Positions 44,196 through 52,737 of a stretch of 64,000 bases of DNA are shown piece after piece. Made by a program: the position numbers and the translations under genes. The notes below the pieces were generated by a model. It searched no databases, was not told the origin of the DNA, and saw only the letters and a list, made by a program, of their open reading frames with translations. The stretch spans positions 806,001-870,000 of the forward strand of contig CAWCVC010000002.1 of assembly GCA_963798805.1 (NCBI GenBank), given 5' to 3'. Every line of letters starts with the position of its first letter. Position 1 is the first letter of the stretch. Origin of the DNA: CAVZCK01 sp963798805 (GTDB lineage Bacteria > Pseudomonadota > Alphaproteobacteria > Rhizobiales > Rhodomicrobiaceae).

Positions 44196-44527
44196 GGGCT
44201 CTCCTTCTCCGATCAGGTCTCCATGCGGGGTTTCGCTCGATCCGCCATGGAGCTGAAGAAGGCATCTCATGCCGGTAGCTCCGGCAGTTAGTTCAGGATT
44301 TGAATCGAGCCGGTACAGAAACTGTACCGTTGGAGCAAGGCTGCCACCGCCCCGCAGGGCGGCTGCAGGAACTCTCCGTCCTGGTTCGGGTTTCTCTCCG
44401 GCTTTGCCACACGAGACAGATCCCATCGACAATGTTGCCCGACGGAGCGGCTATGGCCGGAGAGGTTGGCGTCGAGGACGCACCCAGGAGGGACGGCGTC
44501 TTCTAGCCGCAACTCAGCATCGCCCAG
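44196..44527. other. Divergent intergenic region, methyltransferase pseudogene to arsB
   Basis: A 332-bp stretch with no gene. Its only evident structure is the 19-bp dyad at 44311-44329. It should hold the promoters for arsB and formerly for the methyltransferase gene. Confidence 0.6.
44311..44329. promoter_or_regulatory. Perfect 19-bp dyad, probable operator
   Basis: CGGTACAG, AAA, CTGTACCG is a perfect 8-3-8 inverted repeat placed about 115 bp before the methyltransferase pseudogene and 199 bp before arsB. Its length and TACAG-TTTCTGTA type core resemble TetR-family operators, but no tetR gene is present nearby. Confidence 0.5.
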
Positions 44528-45781
44528 ATGATCAATGAAGCTCTGATCTTCGCCGTCGCCGGTATCGCCACCGCAGGCGTGCTGGTCAGACCGTTTGGCT
44601 GGCCGGAGTCGGTCTGGGCCGTGCTCGGTGCGGGTGCACTCGTCATGCTCGGGCTGATTCCCGCAGTTGTCGCCTGGACCGGCATCCGCAAAGGGGCCGA
44701 CGTCTATCTGTTCCTGACCGGCATGATGCTGCTTTCGGAACTGGCGCGCCGGGAAGGGCTCTTCGATTGGCTCGCCGCCCTGGCGACGGAACACGCCAGG
44801 GGTTCGCCGGGCCGCTTGTTCCTACTCGTCTATCTCGTTGGAACGCTCGTCACCGTCTTTCTCTCGAATGACGCGACCGCCGTCGTGCTGACGCCGGCCG
44901 TCTACGCGGCGACGCAAGCCGCGCGCGTTGGCAACCCGCTCCCCTTCCTGCTTGCCTGCGCCTTCGTGGCGAATGCGGCGAGCTTCGTCTTGCCGATCTC
45001 GAATCCTGCAAACCTGGTCATTTTTGGTGGCGGGCTCATGCCGCCCTTGCGGAGCTGGCTCGGAATCTTCGCCATCCCTTCGCTTGTCTCCATAGCCGTC
45101 ACCTACGCGGCCTTGCGATTGCGTGTCCACCGTCAGTTGCTTGGACAGACGCTGGCGGTGGAAATCGAGCGGTCCCGGCTATCGGCGAGTGGGAAAGCCG
45201 CCGCCGCCGGCATTGTGCTGACCGCGATCGTTCTCCTGTCCGCCTCGGCTCTCGGCTATCGGCTCGGCGTGCCTACTCTGGGCGCCGGGATTGCGACAGC
45301 CGCGCTCCTCCTGGTGATAGGGCGCAAGCGCCTCATGCCCGTCCTGCGCGGAATTTCCTGGAACGTCTTGCCTCTAGTTGTCGGGCTTTTCGTCTTGGTC
45401 GAGGCTCTCGACCGTGCGGGGCTGACGGCCTCGTTCGCGGAGACAATGCATCCGGCCGCGCGGGCGCTGGCGGAATTCGCCGTGGTAGCGGGAGCGGCCA
45501 TTGCCGTGCTCACCAACGCCGTGAATAATTTGCCTGCAGGGCTGATCGCCGCCAACGCGTTGCACCATGCGTATGCGCCCGATCTCGTCACAAATTCGGT
45601 GCTCATCGGCGTCGATCTCGGACCGAACCTATCGGTCACAGGATCGCTCGCAACCATCCTCTGGCTTGCTGCTCTCAGGCGCGAAAAGCAGGACATCGGC
45701 GGGGCCAGATTTCTGATGATTGGCTTGGCGGTCATGCCCCCCGCGCTCGTGCTTTCGATCCTTGCTCTGATTATGGAGTGA
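44528..45781 (+). CDS. arsB: Arsenite efflux permease ArsB
   Basis: A 417-residue membrane protein of the ArsB/NhaD ion-transporter superfamily with about 12 helices. ArsB signatures are FLSNDATAVVLTPAVYAAT in the first half and the C-terminal VDLGPNLSVTGSLATILWL. It expels arsenite (or antimonite) from the cytoplasm. It is alone rather than in an ars operon, 8.5 kb from arsR-arsC, with a 332-bp gap upstream. The neighbours downstream are degraded, so it may have been carried in by a mobile unit. Confidence 0.86.
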   Translation: MINEALIFAVAGIATAGVLVRPFGWPESVWAVLGAGALVMLGLIPAVVAWTGIRKGADVYLFLTGMMLLSELARREGLFDWLAALATEHARGSPGRLFLLVYLVGTLVTVFLSNDATAVVLTPAVYAATQAARVGNPLPFLLACAFVANAASFVLPISNPANLVIFGGGLMPPLRSWLGIFAIPSLVSIAVTYAALRLRVHRQLLGQTLAVEIERSRLSASGKAAAAGIVLTAIVLLSASALGYRLGVPTLGAGIATAALLLVIGRKRLMPVLRGISWNVLPLVVGLFVLVEALDRAGLTASFAETMHPAARALAEFAVVAGAAIAVLTNAVNNLPAGLIAANALHHAYAPDLVTNSVLIGVDLGPNLSVTGSLATILWLAALRREKQDIGGARFLMIGLAVMPPALVLSILALIME

Positions 45782-45899
45782 AACAGCGAGACGAGGCGAA
45801 ATTGCCACATACCGCCGCGGGGCGACGGCGGGCAATGTCGTCCTTGAAGGACCGCGAATCGATACCACGCCGGGAGGCAAGATCACGGGAAGAGCTGGC

Positions 45900-46643
45900 A
45901 GCAACGGCATGCGCTCCGGTTCAAGCTGACCGGATCAAGGCGCTCATATCGAGCATCTTCAATTGGGGGCGTGATGAAGATTTCGTCGACCACAATCCGG
46001 CCGACCGCATTCGGCCGCGCTCGGTGAAACGACGCCGCGAGCGCATCTATTCTTACGAAGAGATCGGGCGGATCTGGACCGAAGTCGACGAAGATCAAGC
46101 CGTCGGCGCTCAAGCGCAGCTTTGCGCCGTGGTCCGCATCGGCCTTCTCACGGGGCAGCGCTTACGCGAAATGACCGGATTTCAGCGGTCTGAACTTGAC
46201 TTGGGCGATCCCCTCCCATCTGGCGCGTTCCGCTCGAGCGGACCAAGAATGGAATGGCGCACGTAGTCCCGCTATCGCCAAGCGCCGTCGACATCTTCAC
46301 CCGCGCACTCGACGCCGCCGGTCCGTCATCCCCCTATGTCTTTCCCTCGGCCGCCAAGTCCGGTGTTCCCCTGCATGCCGATACCGCCGGGCATCTATTC
46401 ACGGCCTTTGTGCGAAGGCTTGACCTCGACGCGGACGCCGACTTCCATAGCATCGCCACACAGTGCGGACCAAGTTCGCACGGCTTAGCGTATCCCCGCA
46501 CATCGCCGAGATGATCCTCAATCACAAAAACCCGGCCGCGAGCATTTCGACCCTCTACGATCACGGCGACTATGATCATGAAAGCCGCGCTTTGTGCCTG
46601 GGAGGAGCGTTTGCTGCGGATTGTGGCCGGTGACGCGAGATGA
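45900..46643 (+). pseudogene. Tyrosine recombinase (phage/P4-type integrase) remnant
   Basis: Pieces of an integrase are readable in several frames: DRIKALISSIFNWGRDEDFVDHNP and RERIYSYEEIGRIW, then GLLTGQRLREMTGF with the first catalytic Arg (to about 46200). A second frame from 46253 reads GMAHVVPLSPSAVDIFTRAL and YVFPSAAKSGVPLH; a third reads VRTKFARLSVSPHIAEMILNH and STLYDHGDYDHE with the catalytic Tyr. At least two frameshifts break it and the N-terminus is missing. Such integrases move genomic islands, so this may mark an old island end. Confidence 0.75.
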
Positions 46644-46725
46644 TCAGAAATGACCGCGCTGGTGATCGCAGACGGGTCTTTTCTCCAGAGCACCAAGCGG
46701 ACTCTGGGGACGACAGAGAAATAAG

Positions 46726-46899
46726 CTAACGCATCCGAGGCCCCCCCACATCGGTGAGCATTTCGCTCAGCAGCAGCGCCTGAACGATCTCGTCCTCGAC
46801 GATGAGGAACCGCACCCCAGCCAATGGGGCGATCGCTTCGACTTCGCAGATCGTCGTGGCGACAGGATCGCAATCAATGTGGATGCTGGAGTTCTGCAT
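46726..46899 (-). pseudogene. Truncated response-regulator receiver fragment
   Basis: A 57-codon reading frame (ATG at 46899, stop at 46726) contains GVRFLIVEDEIVQALLLSEML, the start of a REC domain with its acidic pair, then stops at TDVGGPRMR. The phospho-acceptor Asp and the rest of the domain are missing, so it is a fragment rather than a functional regulator. It lies between two other pseudogenes. Confidence 0.55.
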
Positions 46900-47317
46900 G
46901 AGTTCTCTCCAGGACAGCCCATCCTGATCGCAATCTGCCGGTCGAAATTCTCGCGAAACACAACTAGGCCAGCAGCGCGGTTGCTACCCCTTCAAGGGTC
47001 AGCAACAGCGACGCGGTAGCCGCATCCGTTGTGGAAAGACGGAGCATTAACAGCAAAGGGCCAATGATGCCCCCTGCCACGATTGCCCCGCGAGCCAAGG
47101 CAGAGCGGGCGCACCAAGCGGCGTCTCCATTGAGCGCGTGGTCCTCAAGCGCCGGATCGCACGCCGGAGAACGGCAACGCCCCAGACCGGCGCCGCAATA
47201 AAGCAAACCCGCCAGCACGGTTGAATCGACAGAACCGAGGAGCGCCTTGGCTGCGGGCGTGGAAAAACCGAATAAGGCAGCGGACAAAAGAGCAAAGACG
47301 ACGGAGCGATGATGCAT
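46900..47317 (-). pseudogene. EamA/DMT-family transporter remnant
   Basis: ATG at 47317 begins MHHRSVVFALLSAALFGFSTPAAKALLG, a typical EamA first helix. The frame shifts near LGVAVLRRAIRRL, then returns for GAIVAGGIIGPLLLMLRLS and DAATASLLLTLEGVATALLA, and a stop and frameshift separate VFRENFDRQIAIRMG. The second half of the transporter is absent. It is a decayed drug/metabolite exporter gene. Confidence 0.7.
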
Positions 47318-47538
47318 GTGACGACGATAATAGATAATCAGCCGGGAACCAAATTCCTCAGCCGACACAAGGAGATCGGCGATCAACGCTAGGAGTGGCC
47401 TGCCGGTTGCGTCCAGCTCGCGCCACTGCTAGGATGCTGCAGCGGGGACGAGGCAGACTCCCCGATGCCTAAGGCGCCTTCGCGTCCAAGATCTGCCCTG
47501 ACCGCCCCTTTCCCGGGGCGCGGTGTAGGGTTGTTGGC

Positions 47539-48846
47539 ATGAATGGCCTCAAATTTCGGCTTCGAGAAATCAATCAAGCGAGCGTCAGCAGGCGAGCGCT
47601 CTACAAGCTCGCGTCTTTTGGGGCCAGCCCCATCGAGACAGACGGGGCTCAGAAAGCCGCTGTCGGATTTCTTTATGCTGCCCGGGCGCTCCGGGATTTT
47701 GGTGACGGCTTTATCGCAGTGCTGTTGCCGGTCTATCTGGGCGCGCTCGGCCTTGGTGCGTGGGACATAGGCGTCGTCGCAACCCTCGCCTTGCTGGGCT
47801 CCGCGCTCATGACGCTGGGCATCGGCTTTTGGGGCTCGCAGATCGATCAGCGTACCCTGCTGCTCGGCGCGTCCGGCGTGATGATCGCAACGGGGATTGC
47901 GTTTGCCCGGTCCGACACCTATCCGGCGATCTTGCTGGCCGCATTTGCAGGCACCGTCAATCCCAGCGCCGGCACGGTAAGCGTCTTCGTTCCCCTTGAG
48001 CATGCCGTGCTTTCTCGATTGGTCCCCGACGCCGACCGAACAAGAATGTTCGCGCGCTATAGCCTCATTGGCGCCCTCGCGGCGGCCGTGGGCTCGCTGG
48101 CGGCAGCCAGCCCCGATTTCCTCCAATCGGTAGGGATATCCTACCTCGGCGCGCTAAAGGGCATGTTCCTGGCCTATGCCCTGCTTGGCTTGGCCGGCGG
48201 GTGCTTCTATGCGCAGATTCCGACCTATCGCATGCCGACACGGGAGAAACTCGCGGCGGCGCTTGGGCCTTCGCGCGGCATCGTCTACAAGATGGCGGCG
48301 CTATTCAGCATCGATTCATTCGCTGGCGGCTTCGCCGTTCAGTCACTTTTGGCACTTTGGCTTTTCGGCAAATTCGGTCTGTCATTGGCGGCCGCAAGCG
48401 TGTTCTTCTTCTGGTCGGGTATTCTCGCGGCGTTCTCCTTTCCAGTGGCGGCCTGGCTATCGCGCCGCGTCGGTCTCGTAAACACGATGGTGTTTACGCA
48501 TATTCCTTCCAGCCTATGCCTGATCCTGGCCGCGGCCGCGCCGAATCTGGAAGTGGCGCTCAGCCTGCTGCTTGTTCGCGCCGCCTTATCGCAGATGGAC
48601 GTGCCAACGCGTTCTTCCTACGTCATGGCGGTCGTTACGCCCCAGGAGCGGCCAGCGGCCGCGAGCGTCACGTCTGTGCCGCGCAGTCTTGCGGCCGCAG
48701 CGAGTCCGGTCATCGCCGGAGCGTTGTATGAAGCCGGATTCCAGGCGCTGCCCTTGATCCTTTGCGGCGTGCTCAAGATCGCCTACGACCTCGCGCTGCT
48801 CTGGATGTTCCAGCATATCAAGCCCCCGGAGGAAGTACGCATCTGA
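47539..48846 (+). CDS. MFS transporter
   Basis: A 435-residue major facilitator with about 12 helices. Helix 1 follows an N-terminal tail of about 40 residues (ALRDFGDGFIAVLLPVYL), motif A-like GIGFWGSQIDQRTLLL follows, and the second half includes DVPTRSSYVMAVVTPQERPAA. It does not match ArsJ or known drug pumps clearly enough to name a substrate. It lies 61 bp upstream of a secreted beta-propeller gene on the same strand and may be co-transcribed with it. The intact state contrasts with the pseudogenes just upstream. Confidence 0.82.
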   Translation: MNGLKFRLREINQASVSRRALYKLASFGASPIETDGAQKAAVGFLYAARALRDFGDGFIAVLLPVYLGALGLGAWDIGVVATLALLGSALMTLGIGFWGSQIDQRTLLLGASGVMIATGIAFARSDTYPAILLAAFAGTVNPSAGTVSVFVPLEHAVLSRLVPDADRTRMFARYSLIGALAAAVGSLAAASPDFLQSVGISYLGALKGMFLAYALLGLAGGCFYAQIPTYRMPTREKLAAALGPSRGIVYKMAALFSIDSFAGGFAVQSLLALWLFGKFGLSLAAASVFFFWSGILAAFSFPVAAWLSRRVGLVNTMVFTHIPSSLCLILAAAAPNLEVALSLLLVRAALSQMDVPTRSSYVMAVVTPQERPAAASVTSVPRSLAAAASPVIAGALYEAGFQALPLILCGVLKIAYDLALLWMFQHIKPPEEVRI

Positions 48847-48907
48847 CCGGCTGTGCTTGGTCATAAGCCCGCGGAATCCCGCAATTCGCACAAAAGGGGA
48901 AACGCTT

Positions 48908-49912
48908 ATGCGCTCGATCAACATCTTCCTGGCGCTCATTGCTTTAGCGGGGCTCACGACCATCTCAGCGCGGCCTCTGACGGCGGCGGGCGCTGCCCTT
49001 GTCCTGGAAAAAACCATACCGCTCGCCGCCGTTTCCGGCCGGATCGATCATTTGGCCATCGATCTCAAGGGCGGACGGTTATTCGTGGCTGAACTCGGCA
49101 ACAACAGTGTCGATGTTATCGATCTGCACACTGACAAGATCGTCCGCCGGATCGATGGATTGAAGGAACCTCAGGGCATCGCGTATCTCGCCGATCGAGG
49201 GCTGCTGGCCGTTGCCAATGCAGGTGATGGAGCCGTGCAGCTTTACCGCACCGACGATTTCTCTGCGCAGGGTTCGGTGGACCTGAAGGATGACGCCGAT
49301 AACGTCCGGACCAATCCTTCAACCGGCCAGATCGCCGTGGGCTACGGTAGCGGCGGGATTGCGGTAATCGATCCGGCCAGCGCGAAAAAGCTCGCTGATA
49401 TTCATCTTGTCGATCATCCGGAAGGCTTTCAAATCGACCCCGGCGGCCATCACGCCTTTGTTAATGTGCCGGGCGCACATCAAATCGCAGTTCTGGATCT
49501 CGCATCCGACAGACAGATCACAACATGGCCCACCATGGGGCTGCGATCGAATTTCCCGATGGCGCTGGCCGGGCCAGACGGCCCTCTGGCGGTCGTCTTC
49601 CGCAGCCCAGCCAAACTTGGACTCTTCGATCTGAAGACAGGCGCGATTTCCGCACGCGTTGATACGTGTAGCGATGCAGACGATGTGTTCTTCGACGACA
49701 AACGACGCCGCATTTACATCAGTTGCGGTGAAGGGGTCGTTGACGTCGTGCTGCGGGAAAACGGCAGCCTGACGCCCATAGGCCATGTATCGACGGCGAG
49801 CGGCGCTCGAACATCGCTCTTCGTCCCAGAACTTGATCGGCTCTTTGTCGCTGCCCCAGCCGGGGGGGTCGGATCAAATGCCGCAATTCTTGTTCTGCGG
49901 CCAATACCGTAA
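48908..49912 (+). CDS. Secreted YncE-like beta-propeller protein
   Basis: A 334-residue protein with a signal peptide (MRSINIFLALIALAGLTTIS, cleaved near TAAGA), then repeating blades of the YVTN/cytochrome-D1-like propeller: DHLAIDLKGGRLFVAELGNN, VDVIDLHTDKIVRRIDG, GIAVIDPASAKKLADIHL. ATG 48908 follows AGGGG. Such propellers are periplasmic and often accompany metal or quinoprotein systems, but no activity can be assigned. The preceding MFS gene may be its partner. Confidence 0.75.
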   Translation: MRSINIFLALIALAGLTTISARPLTAAGAALVLEKTIPLAAVSGRIDHLAIDLKGGRLFVAELGNNSVDVIDLHTDKIVRRIDGLKEPQGIAYLADRGLLAVANAGDGAVQLYRTDDFSAQGSVDLKDDADNVRTNPSTGQIAVGYGSGGIAVIDPASAKKLADIHLVDHPEGFQIDPGGHHAFVNVPGAHQIAVLDLASDRQITTWPTMGLRSNFPMALAGPDGPLAVVFRSPAKLGLFDLKTGAISARVDTCSDADDVFFDDKRRRIYISCGEGVVDVVLRENGSLTPIGHVSTASGARTSLFVPELDRLFVAAPAGGVGSNAAILVLRPIP

Positions 49913-50261
49913 GACCGTTGGCGAAAGGCACATCCAATAGCCCTGCCGCGGCAATCGGCACGCCTTTGCCTGCCAATCATTTCCGCACATGCCGCAAATG
50001 GGATCAACTTCGGCGGTCGCGGTGTCCTGGGAGTGGCATCCGCTTAACCGCGGACAGCGGATGACAAGTTCGAGGCCTGGCTGGTGCCGTGAGTCAGCAC
50101 GATCTGTACAGGATCGGCCGAAACGCCGATCTCGCCGAGCAGAACCAGGAGCTTCCGGAGCGGCAGCGAACTCGCGCAGCTACTAACATCATCGGCGCCG
50201 GGCGTCGGTAAGCCGCCTTCACGAAGCGGACTCGACACACTGGCATTGGCATTCAGATTAG

Positions 50262-50609
50262 GAGAAGACGTTAGCGTGCGCCGCGCACGAGGGGCAAGAG
50301 TTCCCAAAGCATGCCAGGCGACTGGCAGCTGAACTTGGCATCACCAAGCTGACGGAGCTGGATGACGTGGTGCGCCGATTGGGCGTTGAAGCGCGTATGA
50401 GCCAGCCGGTGTTCGGCCAGCTTGTCGCTTATGTGTCGGTGAAGCGATTCTACGGGCCCTGGTGGCGACTAGCAGATGCGGCTGGCACCGATCGACGGCA
50501 CCAGCTGGGGCCATGGCTTGTCGATGCCGACGGCCGGCAGCATGCGCCGTTTGGGCTCGTGTATAAGGAGCTGCTCGAATGGGGGCCGGGGCCTCGATCA
50601 CCGGCATAG
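50262..50609 (+). other. Unrecognised open frame without a clear start
   Basis: A stop-bounded plus-strand frame of about 115 codons contains PKHARRLAAELGITKLTELD, then VRRLGVEARMSQPVFGQLVA and VKRFYGPWWRLADAAG, which look like real protein sequence (balanced charge, regular helices). The only convincing start would be internal (GTG 50367). I do not recognise the family. It may be the end of a truncated gene. Confidence 0.3.
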
Positions 50610-50800
50610 TGGTCGGTCATCTGGAAGCGAGTGGACACCGTCCGCTGATCTAACCGGCTCGACGCCTGTCAATGTGCAACGTGCCCGCGGCGGCAGAGCC
50701 TGGGGTCGAAGCCCACCCGGTTGCCTCGCGATGCCAAGAGCCGCTTCGCAACTGGACCCGCGTCGAAGACTCCATGCCGGTCGATGCCTGATTCGAAGAG

Positions 50801-50834
50801 GGAGCCCCGCTCTAAGAGATCAGGGCGGGGCTCC
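50801..50834. terminator. Stem-loop, possible terminator
   Basis: GGAGCCCCGC, a 14-base loop and GCGGGGCTCC form a perfect 10-bp stem. There is no T-tract on either side, so it may be a terminator remnant or a repeat-associated hairpin. Confidence 0.35.
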
Positions 50835-51135
50835 AGGCGATGAACTGCCAGCGCGCCTTCCGGGCAACGTGCAGCATCCTTACAACGCGCGACCCGCCGG
50901 TTTAATCCCCACGATGACAGCCAATATGAGTCCCGCCGGGGGCAACTCGGCGGGGTCTGCGGGGTCAGATGGCACCCTCAGTCAGCAGCCATGACGCCCT
51001 AGACAACGGTAAAAGCGATGCGTCCGCCAACCCCGCCGACCAGCGCATCCATGCCGCTAACGCCGGGGCGTATGCCGCAAGTGCTCCCGAAGCCGCCCTT
51101 TCGTCCCTGCATTAAGACACGACAGCCATGAGAGA

Positions 51136-51363
51136 CTAACGCCCACGGCACGATCCCGCCTTGGTTTCGCTCGAACGCTCTGATTGAATGGGAGGACAAG
51201 GCACCGAACCATAAGAGCAGAAGACGCAGCAATCTCCTTCTTTCGGCCGCAGCACGGCGCCGCAGCCCGTACATTGGTAGAAGAACTGGCAAGCGTCGGT
51301 CGGCATAGTCTCCGTTTTCGCGGTGCCGCAGCGAGGGCAGGTGATGACCGACTGAAGCATCAT
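51136..51363 (-). CDS. GDCCVxC-domain small protein linked to merTP
   Basis: A 75-residue cysteine-rich protein: a CPRCG zinc-ribbon-like start, then CQFFYQCTGCGAVLRP, and the diagnostic GDCCVFCSYGSVPCPP. In database relatives the same motif sometimes contains selenocysteine, hence the name GDCCVxC (seleno)protein; here all positions are Cys. The two adjacent ATGs (51363, 51360) begin 5 bp after the merP stop, so it is the last gene of merT-merP-GDCCVxC. Thiol density and position suggest binding or relay of mercury or another soft metal, but no function is established. Confidence 0.83.
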   Translation of the reverse strand: MMLQSVITCPRCGTAKTETMPTDACQFFYQCTGCGAVLRPKEGDCCVFCSYGSVPCPPIQSERSSETKAGSCRGR

Positions 51364-51368
51364 GGTGA

Positions 51369-51653
51369 TCAGCTCTTGGGAGTTGACGGATAGCCGGCAT
51401 TCGTCGTCGCGGCTGTCAACGCGTTCATAGTCGTCTTTGCATCGTCGTAGGTCACTGTGGCTGTCTTGTCTTTGAAGGATACGGCGACTTCGGTCACCCC
51501 TGGTACGGCTTCGAGACTGGCTCTCACCGTATAGGGGCATGCCGCGCAATACATGTTTTGGACCGCGAGCATCACCGTTTTCTCCGCGGCGAAGGCCGTC
51601 GAAGACGCTGACAGGCTGAGCGCAAGAATAGCGCATGGAATCCGTTTGTTCAT
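51369..51653 (-). CDS. merP: Periplasmic mercuric-ion-binding protein MerP
   Basis: A 94-residue heavy-metal-associated protein. Signal peptide to about residue 23 (SSTAFAAE), then an HMA fold with the metal site Cys36/Cys39 in QNMYCAACPYTVRASLE and the C-terminal VTYDDAKTTMNALTAATTNAGY. It captures Hg2+ in the periplasm and hands it to MerT. The ATG is at 51653, 17 bp after the merT stop, within one operon. Copper chaperones share the fold, but the merT neighbour settles the call. Confidence 0.88.
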   Translation of the reverse strand: MNKRIPCAILALSLSASSTAFAAEKTVMLAVQNMYCAACPYTVRASLEAVPGVTEVAVSFKDKTATVTYDDAKTTMNALTAATTNAGYPSTPKS

Positions 51654-51670
51654 GACACACCTCCTTTTCG

Positions 51671-52054
51671 TCAGGTGAGCAGCAGCGGCGCAAGGAAATC
51701 GAAGCTGAGCGCAGCGGTCACGAGCAGCATCGTCACGATCAGCACGAGCTTCACCAGCCGGTTTGACAGCGACCGGGCACAGGCCGCGCCATCTGTGCAA
51801 GCGCGTTTTGAGGCGCGATAGACCAGCCAATAGCCGGCGCCGACGAAGGCGACAGTCGCCGCCATGAAATATGGCTGATAGGGTGCAAGCTGGGTGAAAT
51901 TGGCGATCCAGGCTCCGCTGACGCCGAGGCTGAACAGCAGCACCGGCAGGATGCAGCATGATGAGGCAGCAAGCGCGCCGAGGAGACCGCCCGCCGCCAG
52001 GAGGGCCGGCCCGCGCCGGCGGCTGGCGGCGATATCGTTTTGCTTGATCATCAT
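51671..52054 (-). CDS. merT: Mercuric transport protein MerT
   Basis: A 127-residue membrane protein with three helices. The first helix carries the vicinal Cys33-Cys34 (ASSCCILPVLLFSLG) that receives Hg2+ from MerP, and a second Cys pair, Cys87 and Cys93 (RACTDGAACARS), sits in the cytoplasmic loop, as in MerT of Tn501. It is the first gene of the operon, divergent from merR with 47 bp between starts. The expected mercuric reductase gene merA is not in the window. Confidence 0.88.
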   Translation of the reverse strand: MMIKQNDIAASRRRGPALLAAGGLLGALAASSCCILPVLLFSLGVSGAWIANFTQLAPYQPYFMAATVAFVGAGYWLVYRASKRACTDGAACARSLSNRLVKLVLIVTMLLVTAALSFDFLAPLLLT

Positions 52055-52068
52055 CGAGGGAGCCTACA

Positions 52069-52087
52069 TCCTGTAGCGACTACAGGA
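52069..52087. promoter_or_regulatory. MerR-type operator between merT and merR
   Basis: TCCTGTAG, CGA, CTACAGGA is a perfect 8-3-8 inverted repeat, 14 bp from each start codon (merT 52054, merR 52102). Dyads of this size between long-spaced -35 and -10 boxes are the normal MerR binding site, so MerR probably controls both directions from it. The promoter boxes themselves are not clear by eye. Confidence 0.7.
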
Positions 52088-52101
52088 TCGAGGATATTAT
52101 C

Positions 52102-52593
52102 ATGGGGTCGATCAGAGCTGCGCGAGGTGAAGGATTCACGATCGGCAAGCTATCGGAGCTGACCGGCGTCAACATAGAGACCATCCGCTACTATGAAAAG
52201 ATCAAGCTCCTGCCAGCTCCCGCGCGGACCGAAAGCGGCCGACGCATCTATGGCTCGATGGACCGGCGCATTCTTGCATTCGTGCGGCGTTGCCGTGAAC
52301 TCGGCTTTTCCCTCGACGAGGTGCGCGCCTTGATGCAGCTCGGCGGGCCTGGAAAAGCCTCCTGCCGTGAGGTCCGGACGATTGCCGCGCACCATCTCGA
52401 TGACATCCGTGCGAAGATCAGCGACTTGCGCAAGCTGGAACGCCTGCTGGCGAGCACCATTGCCCAGTGCACAGGCACCACCGCACCCGAATGTCCGGTA
52501 TTGGATATTCTCGATTGCCAGGATCCCCGCGGCAGCCAATCGGCACCGAGCCGCACCAGCCGAAACGGTTCATATTCAATCCGGCCGATATAA
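52102..52593 (+). CDS. merR: MerR-family regulator of the mer operon
   Basis: A 163-residue MerR protein: winged HTH FTIGKLSELTGVNIETIRYY, YEKIKLLPAPARTESGRRIY, and a dimerisation helix. Three cysteines at 88, 123 and 131 match the spacing of the Hg-binding triad of MerR (Tn501 Cys82, 117, 126) except that the last gap is one shorter. It is divergent from merT across a perfect operator dyad. It should activate merTP when mercury binds. The C-terminal tail is longer than usual. Confidence 0.82.
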   Translation: MGSIRAARGEGFTIGKLSELTGVNIETIRYYEKIKLLPAPARTESGRRIYGSMDRRILAFVRRCRELGFSLDEVRALMQLGGPGKASCREVRTIAAHHLDDIRAKISDLRKLERLLASTIAQCTGTTAPECPVLDILDCQDPRGSQSAPSRTSRNGSYSIRPI

Positions 52594-52737
52594 TAAGAAG
52601 AAGCGATCTGACCGTTTGCATCCTATCAACACCTAACTGGTCTACGAGACCTGCAGGCGGGAGGGGCTTGAGCGAGGTGGAGCCGGCTCTGGTTGAATGA
52701 TGGAGCGCCGTCGGAGTCCCCATCCCGCTCCGGCAAA

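Larger units (their letters stand above)
49913..51135. other. Long stretch without recognisable intact genes
   Basis: About 1.2 kb between the beta-propeller gene and the mer locus. The only open frame with plausible protein character is at 50262-50609, and the only clear structure is the stem-loop at 50801-50834. Codon use looks less regular than in neighbours. It is probably eroded accessory DNA. Confidence 0.55.
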
